64,000 nt of DNA from Promicromonospora sp042731755 (GTDB lineage Bacteria; Actinomycetota; Actinomycetes; Actinomycetales; Cellulomonadaceae): contig NZ_JBHWLR010000003.1 of the NCBI RefSeq assembly GCF_042731755.1, forward strand, positions 310,001 to 374,000, given 5' to 3'. The position numbers were made by a program, and so were the translations under genes. Position 1 is the stretch's first letter; every line of letters begins with the position of its first letter. This document shows, piece after piece, positions 51,149 through 57,955 of the stretch. The notes beneath the pieces are model-generated. The model had not been told where the DNA came from, did no database searches, and worked only from the letters and a program-made list of their open reading frames with translations.

Positions 51149-52192
51149 ATGAAGGCCACCGTCATGTACGGCGCGGGCGACGTCCGCGTCGAAACCGTCG
51201 CCGACCCGAGCATCCTGCTGCCCACCGACGCCGTCGTGCGCACCGTGCGCACCTGCGTCTGCGGCTCCGACCTGCACCCCTACCACTCGATGCCGGGCTC
51301 CGAGCACGGCCAGACGATGGGGCACGAGCTCCTCGCCGTGGTCGAGGAGGTCGGCTCCGCCGTCACCTCCGTCCGCCCGGGCGAGCTCGTGATCGCGCCG
51401 TTCGCGTTCTCGGACAACACCTGCCCGATCTGCCGGGACGGCTTCCAGACCGCCTGCCCGCACGGCGGCTTCTACGCCACCCCGGAGACTCCGGGGCTGC
51501 AGGCCGAGCTGGCCCGCATCCCGCTCGCCGACGGCAGCCTCGTGCCCGTGCCCGGCGTGACCGAGAAGGACGAGGCGGTCCTGCCGTCGCTCCTGACCCT
51601 CTCGGACGTCTACCTCACCGGCTATCACGCCGCGCACCTGGCGCGGATCCGGCCGGGCCAGACGGTCACCGTGATCGGGGACGGCGCCGTGGGCCTCTCC
51701 GCGGTGCTCGCCGCCAAGCAGCTCGGGGCCGAGCGCATCATCCTCATGGGCCGCCACCAGGCGCGGACGGACCTGGGCCGGGAGTGGGGCGCGACCGACG
51801 TCGTCGCCGAACGCGGCGAGGAGGGCATCGCGCGGGTCGTCGACCTGACCAACGGCGAGGGCTCCCACGTCGTCCTGGAGGCCGTGGGCCACATGCCCGC
51901 CTACACGCAGTCGGTCGGGGTCGTGCGGGCCGGCGGCGTGATCTCCCGCGTCGGCGTGCCGCAGTACGAGGACGCGCCGGTCGGCTTCGGCTCGCTGTTC
52001 GGCCGGAACATCACGCTCACCGGTGGGCCCGCCCCGGTCCGCGCCTACATCGAGCAGGCCATCCCGCTCGTGCTCGACGGCACGATCGAGCCCGGCCGGG
52101 TGTTCGACCGCACCGTGTCGATCGACGAGGTGCCCGCCGGGTACGCGGCGATGGACGCGCGCGAGGCGCTGAAGGTGCTCGTCACCGTCTGA
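51149..52192 (+). CDS. Zinc-dependent alcohol dehydrogenase family protein
   Basis: This is a 347-residue medium-chain dehydrogenase. TCVCGSDLHPYHSMPGSEHG and TMGHELLAVVEEVGSAV carry the catalytic zinc Cys and the GHE motif. DNTCPICRDGFQTACPHGG is the structural-zinc region with only three Cys, common in this sub-group. TVIGDGAVGLSAVLAAKQLG is the NAD(P) loop. It is divergent from an XRE regulator and close upstream of the DeoR gene. The substrate is not predictable. Confidence 0.92.
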   Translation: MKATVMYGAGDVRVETVADPSILLPTDAVVRTVRTCVCGSDLHPYHSMPGSEHGQTMGHELLAVVEEVGSAVTSVRPGELVIAPFAFSDNTCPICRDGFQTACPHGGFYATPETPGLQAELARIPLADGSLVPVPGVTEKDEAVLPSLLTLSDVYLTGYHAAHLARIRPGQTVTVIGDGAVGLSAVLAAKQLGAERIILMGRHQARTDLGREWGATDVVAERGEEGIARVVDLTNGEGSHVVLEAVGHMPAYTQSVGVVRAGGVISRVGVPQYEDAPVGFGSLFGRNITLTGGPAPVRAYIEQAIPLVLDGTIEPGRVFDRTVSIDEVPAGYAAMDAREALKVLVTV

Positions 52193-52202
52193 CCGCTTCG
52201 CC

Positions 52203-52967
52203 TCAGCCGGCGGTCAGGACCTCCACGCCCAGCTCCTGGACCTGCCGGAGGACCGCGTCGTGCGGGTCGGCGTCGGTGATCACCCCGGTCACCCTGCCCC
52301 AGGGCAGCACCCGGAACCGCGACGCCGTCCCGATCTTCTCCGACGAGGCGAGGACGTAGGTCTCCGCGGCCCGCGCCGACAGGGCCCGCTTCATCGCCGC
52401 CTCCTCCGCGTCCCCCGTGGTCAGGCCCGCCTCGGGATGCACCCCGGTGACGCCGAGCAGGCAGAGGTCGGCGGAGACGTTCTGGGCCGCCTCGACGGCG
52501 GCGGCGCCGTAGGCCACGGCCGAGTGCTTGAAGACCCGGCCGCCGAGCAGGTAGACCTCGGCGGCCGGGTGGTCCAGCAGGGCCACCGCGATGGTCGGGC
52601 TGTGCGTGATCACGGTGCACCGCAGGTCCGGCGGGAGCGCGTGGGCGACGGCGAGCGCCGTGGTGCCGCCGTCGAGGATCACCGCCCCGCCGGGACGCAC
52701 CAGCCCGGCGGCCACCGCGGCGACCGCGCGCTTGCCGTCGGGAGCGACGGACTGCCGGGCCGCGTAGTCGACCACCGCGGGCGAGACCGGGAGCGCGCCG
52801 CCGTAGACCCGCTGGACGAGGCCCTCGGCGGCCAGATCCCGCAGGTCGCGCCGCACGCTGTCCTCGGAGATCCCCAGGTCGGCGGCCACATCCTTGGCGA
52901 CGACCTTGCCCTCACGGGCCAGCAGTGCGAGCAGGTGATCTCGACGTTCGGCGGCCAGCATTCGCAT
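52203..52967 (-). CDS. DeoR/GlpR family transcriptional regulator
   Basis: This is a 254-residue protein. The N-terminal helix-turn-helix reads RRDHLLALLAREGKVVAKDV with LGISEDSVRRDLRDLAAEGL, followed by RVYGGALP. The sugar-phosphate-sensing DeoRC domain has AVILDGGTTALAVAHALPPD and TSRF-like GTASRFRVLPWG. ATG 52967 follows GGGAGAG. It is divergent from the DUF4406-Nudix pair, which it probably represses; a sugar phosphate or nucleotide-sugar product would be the expected inducer. Confidence 0.92.
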   Translation of the reverse strand: MRMLAAERRDHLLALLAREGKVVAKDVAADLGISEDSVRRDLRDLAAEGLVQRVYGGALPVSPAVVDYAARQSVAPDGKRAVAAVAAGLVRPGGAVILDGGTTALAVAHALPPDLRCTVITHSPTIAVALLDHPAAEVYLLGGRVFKHSAVAYGAAAVEAAQNVSADLCLLGVTGVHPEAGLTTGDAEEAAMKRALSARAAETYVLASSEKIGTASRFRVLPWGRVTGVITDADPHDAVLRQVQELGVEVLTAG

Positions 52968-52980
52968 TCTCTCCCGTTGT

Positions 52981-53002
52981 TGCACGTTTCTGCATGTACG
53001 GT
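52981..53002 (+). promoter_or_regulatory. Operator-promoter of the DUF4406-Nudix unit
   Basis: TGCACGT (52981-52987) and TGCATGT (52991-52997) are direct repeats ten bases apart, one helical turn. They run into TACGGT (52997-53002), a -10 hexamer seven bases before the GTG at 53010. The DeoR regulator encoded next door is the candidate ligand. Confidence 0.5.
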
Positions 53003-53009
53003 AGCACTC

Positions 53010-53393
53010 GTGACCGACAAGCCTCTGCTCATCCTCATCGCCGGCCCCTACCGCTCCGGCACCGGCAACGACCCGCGCGCCATGGCCGCCAACCTCGCCC
53101 GGCTGGAGGCCGCCGCGTGGCCGGTGTTCGCCGCCGGCCACCTCCCGATGATCGGGGAATGGGTGGCCCTGCCGGTCCTGCGTTCCGCCGGCGCGGGACC
53201 GACCGACCCCCTGGCCGACGAGGTCCTGTACCCGACGGCCGAACGGCTGCTCGCCCGCTGCGACGCCGTGCTACGCCTGCCCGGCGACTCCGCCGGCGCC
53301 GACCAGGACGTCGCGATCGCCCGTCGCCGCGGCCTGCCCGTCTACCACGACGTGGCCGAGATCCCCCGCCTCACCCCGCAGGAGATCGCGTGA
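53010..53393 (+). CDS. DUF4406 (nucleoside deoxyribosyltransferase-like) protein
   Basis: This is a 127-residue protein. LLILIAGPYRSGTGNDPRAM is the phosphate-binding start of the fold. VFAAGHLPMIGEWVALP and CDAVLRLPGDSAGADQDVAI follow, with the GxSxGAD element of the superfamily. It may cleave or transfer an N-glycosidic nucleoside bond, but members are uncharacterised. The GTG start has TACGGT seven bases upstream (leaderless). It overlaps the Nudix gene by GTGA (53390-53393), so the two probably process the same nucleotide compound. Confidence 0.78.
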   Translation: MTDKPLLILIAGPYRSGTGNDPRAMAANLARLEAAAWPVFAAGHLPMIGEWVALPVLRSAGAGPTDPLADEVLYPTAERLLARCDAVLRLPGDSAGADQDVAIARRRGLPVYHDVAEIPRLTPQEIA

Positions 53394-54058
53394 CGGGCCG
53401 CCCCGGCGTCGACGTCCCGGACCACCGCGGACGCACGGGCCTCGACCAGGCCGGGCGCGGCCTGGACCGCAACCCCGGCGTCGTGATCCGCGACGTCGAG
53501 CTCACGTCCCAGGGCTGGCACGTCCTGCGCCGCACCACATACGACTACCGGCGCCGCGACGGGCGGTGGGAGACCCAGCAGCGCGAGACGTACGACCGCG
53601 GCAACGGCGCCGTCGTCCTGCCCTACGACGTCGCGCGCGACTGCGTGCTGCTCACGCGACAGTTCCGCTACCCGGCCTACGTCAACGGGCATCCCGACGG
53701 CATGCTCGTCGAGGCGGCCGCCGGGCTGCTCGACGCCGACGACCCGGACACCGCGATCCGCCGGGAGGCCGCCGAGGAGCTCGGCGTCATCCTCGGGGAG
53801 CTCACCCACGTGCTCGACGCGTACATGAGCCCCGGCTCCGTCACGGAGCGCCTCCACTACTACGCCGCCCCGTACACGCCGGCCGACCGGACCGGGGCCG
53901 GCGGCGGGCTCGAGGAGGACGGCGAGGACATCGAGGTCCTGGAGGTGCCGTTCACCGAGGCCCTCGCCATGGCCCGCGACGGCCGCATCGTCGACGGCAA
54001 GACGATCCTGCTGCTGCAGTGGGCAGCGCTGGACGGCCCGTTCGCCCGGGCCGCATGA
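53390..54058 (+). CDS. Nudix hydrolase, NudK-like GDP-sugar/ADP-ribose pyrophosphatase
   Basis: This is a 222-residue protein. The Nudix box AGLLDADDPDTAIRREAAEELG follows the NudK/ADP-ribose pyrophosphatase form, with Asp where the first Glu of the classical box stands. YMSPGSVTERLHYYAAPY and DGKTILLLQWA are typical of NudK, which hydrolyses GDP-mannose and related sugars. It is coupled to the DUF4406 gene. The N-terminal 20 residues (GRPGVDVPDHRGRTGLDQ) may precede the real domain; no better start is evident. Confidence 0.87.
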   Translation: MTGRPGVDVPDHRGRTGLDQAGRGLDRNPGVVIRDVELTSQGWHVLRRTTYDYRRRDGRWETQQRETYDRGNGAVVLPYDVARDCVLLTRQFRYPAYVNGHPDGMLVEAAAGLLDADDPDTAIRREAAEELGVILGELTHVLDAYMSPGSVTERLHYYAAPYTPADRTGAGGGLEEDGEDIEVLEVPFTEALAMARDGRIVDGKTILLLQWAALDGPFARAA

Positions 54059-54112
54059 TCGTCAAGAGGGTCCATCATGGGAAGGGCTCATGGTGAGGAG
54101 GGCGGCGAGGCG

Positions 54113-54463
54113 ATGGATCAGATCACTGAGGTGCGCGAGCTGCTGGTCGCCGACCGCGAGCGCACCTCGGAGCTGATCGCCTCCCTGACCGGGAGCATCG
54201 CCTCCATGGTGGAGGCGAGTCAGCTCTCCGCGTCCGACGACGAGCACGACCCCGAAGGGTCGACGATCGCGTTCGAGCGCTCGCAGGCGAGCACGTTGCT
54301 GGCCGCGGCCAGGGAGCACCTGGCCGACGTCGACGCCGCGCTCGCGCGGATCGCCGCCGGCACCTACGGCCGCTGCGAGCGCTGCGGAGGAGCCATCGCC
54401 CGCGAGCGCCTGCTCGCGCGGCCGACGGCCCGCACCTGCATCGTCTGCGCCGCGGCGGGCTAG
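54113..54463 (+). CDS. TraR/DksA-type zinc-finger protein
   Basis: This is 116 residues from ATG 54113 (MDQITEVRELL), or 128 from ATG 54077. A helical hairpin (about 1-80, with DEHDPEGSTIAFERSQA) leads into the four-Cys finger YGRCERCGGAI and ARTCIVC. DksA relatives bind the RNA polymerase secondary channel; small actinobacterial members are little studied. The stop TAG shares the CTAG at 54460-54463 with the convergent gene. Confidence 0.85.
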   Translation: MDQITEVRELLVADRERTSELIASLTGSIASMVEASQLSASDDEHDPEGSTIAFERSQASTLLAAAREHLADVDAALARIAAGTYGRCERCGGAIARERLLARPTARTCIVCAAAG

Positions 54464-55257
54464 CGGTCGGTCGCCGACCGGCCGAGCGTCGCCCGCGCGG
54501 CGTCCAGCACGGCCCGGAGCTGGGCGTGGGGAAAGCCTTCGCCCGTGCCCGGGTCGGGGTCCGTGCCCGGGTCCGGTCCGACCCGGGTGCTGTAGAAGGG
54601 TTGGGCGTCGGCGTCGTGCTGGACGGCCCACAGGTCGCCGGCGTCGTCGCGCTGCCACGTGACGCCCTCGCCGCGGAAGTCGGCGCGTTCGAGCCAGTCG
54701 GTGCCGCGCGGCCAGTAGCCGTCCCAGTCGGCGGGGCGCAGGGCGGCGTAGGCCTCCTCCACGGCGGCGACGGCCTGGTCCACGTCGTCGTCCTCGAAGA
54801 CGGCGGCGAAGCGGCACAGCAGGGCCAGCGCCAGACCGGCGGGCTGCTCGGGGCTGCTGGCGGCGATCGCCCGGCAGATCAGGTCGAGCTCCGACCAGCG
54901 CAGCGCGTACGGGTGCCAGTGCGCCATGTCGTCCCAGCCGAGCTCGGCCGGCTCGGCCGTGCCGGGCGTGGTGACGCCGAGGCTGTGGAGGTCGATGGAG
55001 ACGTCGACGCTCAGCACCACGTGATGGCCGGGGCCGACCTCGAAGGCCACGTCGAGCGACGTGTCGTCGTCGGCAGGGTCCTCGTCGGCAGCTTCCTCGC
55101 CGTCGTCGTCGATGTCGTCGAGCTCGTCCTCCGCGTCCAGCACGTCCTGCAGTGCACCGAGCCGGTCCGCGCCCGGCCCGTCCTCGTGGGCGAACGTGTA
55201 CCGCGCCCAGAACTCGGGGGCGTGCCATGACTCGCGCAGGACTGGTGGGATCGTCAC
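54460..55257 (-). CDS. Protein of unknown function with acidic insert
   Basis: This is 265 residues from GTG 55257 (TIPPVLRESWHAPEFWARYT). TATGTT stands six bases before this GTG, a leaderless arrangement that supports it over longer frames. Residues of about 35-60 are nearly all Asp/Glu/Ala (LDDIDDDGEEAADEDPADDD). The middle part looks folded and alpha/beta (HVVLSVDVSIDLHSLGVTTP, LRWSELDLICRAIAASSPEQ). The end has DPGTDPDPGTG, a short repeat. I do not recognise the family. It converges on the TraR/DksA gene. Confidence 0.7.
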   Translation of the reverse strand: MTIPPVLRESWHAPEFWARYTFAHEDGPGADRLGALQDVLDAEDELDDIDDDGEEAADEDPADDDTSLDVAFEVGPGHHVVLSVDVSIDLHSLGVTTPGTAEPAELGWDDMAHWHPYALRWSELDLICRAIAASSPEQPAGLALALLCRFAAVFEDDDVDQAVAAVEEAYAALRPADWDGYWPRGTDWLERADFRGEGVTWQRDDAGDLWAVQHDADAQPFYSTRVGPDPGTDPDPGTGEGFPHAQLRAVLDAARATLGRSATDR

Positions 55258-56021
55258 GCGAGAAACATAGGGCAATTGCGACAGGGCACCTGCGCTCAGG
55301 CGAGCGTCAGCTGGCGTTCGTGGGCGACCCACGACGCGCTGCCCGGCCGGCGGGAGTCGGCGCACCCCGCGGCGTACAGCGTCGACCAGACCGATGTTCG
55401 AGCCAGCGCCCCACCCAGCCCTGACTCTCGAAGCTGAGGATCAGGGTCTCGATGTCGCCCCGCGGATCTCGTCGCGGATCCACGACAGACCTCCGGTCAA
55501 GAATTCTGCCTGCGCTGAAACAAGGAACCCCGCCCTCTGGGGAGGCGGGGCGCCTTGCCGTCGTACTGGGCATCCCCGGCTGCAGCGGGGATCGCGTGCG
55601 GTCTCAACCTTGAGAGGCCCTCCCTGCGACGCCAGGGCACGCGCCTTCAGAGTATGAAGACGTTCTGCCGCCCGCCCGCGAACCAGGGACGCCAGACGCC
55701 CGCATTGCCCGAAAGGTCACTCTTGGTTTGATGCGTTCGGATGAGACCCGGCCTGGACCGAGGCCCAGGCACCGGCCGGACATGCTCCGCACGATCACCC
55801 CACAGCGACGCCGTCGCTGGTCAGGCGCGCATTGCGGCGGCGTCGGCCACCGGGTCGACGCGTCCTTCCCGCAGGAGCGCCGCGCCGTCGGAACCGCCTG
55901 TGCCTCAGCGCGTACACGCGGTGCCCGCACGCGCACCCAGCCCGGCCCGGCGGCGCGTTCCTGGCATTGATCACCCGGCAACGGGATGCGAGTGAGCGCA
56001 GGCCAAGGCCACGATCGTCGC
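55258..56021. other. 764-bp region without a convincing gene; two hairpins, possible element remnant
   Basis: Stem 1 pairs CCCCGCC (55528-55534) with GGCGGGG (55544-55550), extended by AAGG and CCTT outside a small bulge. Stem 2 pairs ATCCCCG with CGGGGAT around GCTGCAG (55572-55592). Nearby DNA (AAGAATTCTG, 55499-55508) is AT-richer than average. Strong G/C hairpins of this kind occur at the right ends of IS200/IS605-TnpB elements, but no transposase or TnpB is present. An 88-codon minus frame (55307-55573) spans stem 1 and I do not trust it. Confidence 0.4.
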
Positions 56022-56969
56022 ATGGGCAACGAGGTGACAGCGGCGGAGCTCCATGCGCACGACCCCGCCGCCATGGAAGAGCTCATGGACACGATCTTCC
56101 CGGGCGTGGCGCTCCGCCCCCTTCCGATGTTCCGCGACTTCGTGCTCCGCACCGCGGTGATGCCGGGCGTGTCCTCGGTCGGCTACTCGATCGACTGGGC
56201 CGGTCAAGGGGAGCTGGCCTCCCCGGAGCAGGTGCTGGCCTTCTCGCTGAGGGGCGCGGGCCGGCTGCGGCACGCCGGACAGGAGCTGCCGGTCACGGGA
56301 GCGGTGCTGTTCGACGACGCCTCACCGGTCAACGTCCAGTGGGACCAGCTGCACGCCGACGGGTTCTCCGTCGATCGTGCCTACGTCCGGTCCGTGGCAG
56401 CCGTCCTCGCCGGCCGTGACCAGCCGTCCCACCTGTTCACGGCGGGCACCCCGGTGGACGACGCCCACGGCCGCCTCTGGGAGGACACCGCCCGGTTCGT
56501 CGGGACCTTGATGCGGGAGCACAGCGCGACGCTGGACAGCCCGATCCTGCAGCGCTCGCTCCTGCACCACCTCGCGCTCACCCTGCTGCACTCGTTCCCG
56601 AACATCGTGCTGGCCGACCTTCCCACGGTTCCCGCGCCGCGTGGGGTTCCGGTCGCCGTGCGCCGGGCGACCGCGTTCATCGACGAGCACGCGCACGAGC
56701 CGATCACCGTCGACGACGTCGCGCGGGCGGTCGGCCTGTCCACGCGCGGCCTGCAGGTGGCGTTCCGGCGTCACCTGGACGTCACGCCGCGCGAGCGCCT
56801 GCGGCAGGCCCGCCTCGACGGGGCCCACCGCGACCTCGTGTACGCCGACCCGCACACCACCACCGTGGCCTCCGTCGCGCGCCGCTGGGGCTTCGTCCAC
56901 CTCGGCCACTTCGCGACCGCCTACCGGGCCGCCTACGGCGAGCGACCGGCCCAGACGCTCGCCCGCTGA
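56022..56969 (+). CDS. AraC family transcriptional regulator
   Basis: This is a 315-residue protein. The N-terminal sensing half resembles the AraC-binding-like domain (GVSSVGYSIDWAGQGELASP). The C-terminal AraC/XylS DNA-binding pair is FIDEHAHEPITVDDVARAVG then LSTRGLQVAFRRHLDVTPRE, with a second helix-turn-helix in VASVARRWGFVHLGHFATAY. ATG 56022 is taken; 55986 is also possible. It converges on an aldo/keto reductase gene. Confidence 0.92.
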   Translation: MGNEVTAAELHAHDPAAMEELMDTIFPGVALRPLPMFRDFVLRTAVMPGVSSVGYSIDWAGQGELASPEQVLAFSLRGAGRLRHAGQELPVTGAVLFDDASPVNVQWDQLHADGFSVDRAYVRSVAAVLAGRDQPSHLFTAGTPVDDAHGRLWEDTARFVGTLMREHSATLDSPILQRSLLHHLALTLLHSFPNIVLADLPTVPAPRGVPVAVRRATAFIDEHAHEPITVDDVARAVGLSTRGLQVAFRRHLDVTPRERLRQARLDGAHRDLVYADPHTTTVASVARRWGFVHLGHFATAYRAAYGERPAQTLAR

Positions 56970-56984
56970 CGCTCCGCCGCGGGT

Positions 56985-57875
56985 TCAGGCCTCCGGGATC
57001 TCGCGGCCGAAGGTCTCGAGCGTGACGTCGGAGGGCTCCGGGCCCCCGCGGCGGCCGGTGTCCAGGGCGTCGATCGCGGCCAGCTCGGTGCCGGTCAGCT
57101 CGAAGCCGAATACGTCGAAGTTCTCGGCGATGCGGTGCGGCGTGACCGACTTGGGGATGGCGGAGCGGCCCTGCTGCAGGTGCCAGCGCAGCATCACCTG
57201 GGCCGGCGTCCGCTCGTGGGACTTCGCGATACCCACGATCGTGGCGTCCTCGAGCGTGCTGGTGTGGCCGGCGTCGCGGTAGAACGTGATGCCGCCGATG
57301 GGCGACCACGCCTGGGTGAGGATCCCGGCGGCGGCGTCCGCCTCGAGCACCTCGGGCTGCCGGAAGTAGGGGTGCACCTCCACCTGGTTCACGGCCGGCA
57401 CGACCGTGGTCGCCTCGGCGAGCCGCGCGAGGTGGTCGGGCATGAAGTTGCTGACGCCGATCGCGCGGACCTTCCCGTCGGCGAGCAGGGTCTCCAGCGC
57501 GCGGTAGGCCTCGATCGTCAGGTCGAACCGGCTCGGCAGCGCCTGGTGCAGGATCAGCAGGTCGATCGTCTCGACGCCGAGCTTGCCCGCGCTCTTGTCG
57601 AACGCGTGCAGCGTGGCGTCGTACCCGTAGTCGCTGATCCAGACCTTCGTCTCGACGAAGATCTCGGACCGGTCGACGCCGGAGCGGCGGATCGCCGCGC
57701 CGACCTCCCGCTCGTTGCCGTAGGCGGCAGCCGTGTCGATGTGCCGGTAGCCGGTGCGCAGCGCGGTCTCGACGGCGGCGACCGTCTCCGCGGGCGGGGT
57801 CTGGAAGACGCCGTACCCCAGGGCAGGCAGCGCCACACCGTTGTTCAGGTTCAGGGTGGGGATGGAGCTCGTCAT
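56985..57875 (-). CDS. Aldo/keto reductase
   Basis: This is a 296-residue TIM-barrel reductase of the 2,5-diketogluconate reductase group. It starts at LNLNNGVALPALGYGVFQTP; the catalytic tetrad lies in HIDTAAAYGNE (Asp, Tyr), VETKVWISDYG (Lys) and LLILHQALPS (His). IPKSVTPHRIAENFDVFGFE is the NADPH-binding end. ATG 57875 has both GGAGGG and TAGCGT just upstream. It converges on the AraC gene. Confidence 0.94.
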   Translation of the reverse strand: MTSSIPTLNLNNGVALPALGYGVFQTPPAETVAAVETALRTGYRHIDTAAAYGNEREVGAAIRRSGVDRSEIFVETKVWISDYGYDATLHAFDKSAGKLGVETIDLLILHQALPSRFDLTIEAYRALETLLADGKVRAIGVSNFMPDHLARLAEATTVVPAVNQVEVHPYFRQPEVLEADAAAGILTQAWSPIGGITFYRDAGHTSTLEDATIVGIAKSHERTPAQVMLRWHLQQGRSAIPKSVTPHRIAENFDVFGFELTGTELAAIDALDTGRRGGPEPSDVTLETFGREIPEA

Positions 57876-57955
57876 GCCCTCCACGCTACGTACGGTCCGG
57901 CGGTCGTGGGAGGTTCTGCCGTTACCCCGGAGCCCCGTCCGCCCTGCCGGCGACG

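Noticed and set aside
55307..55573. An 88-codon minus-strand frame in the empty region.
   Set aside because: It spans a strong hairpin, has no ribosome-binding site or leaderless promoter, and no recognisable domain.
55572..55592. ATCCCCG-N7-CGGGGAT considered as a lone type I-E CRISPR repeat.
   Set aside because: Only one copy exists, the flanks do not match, and no cas genes are present.
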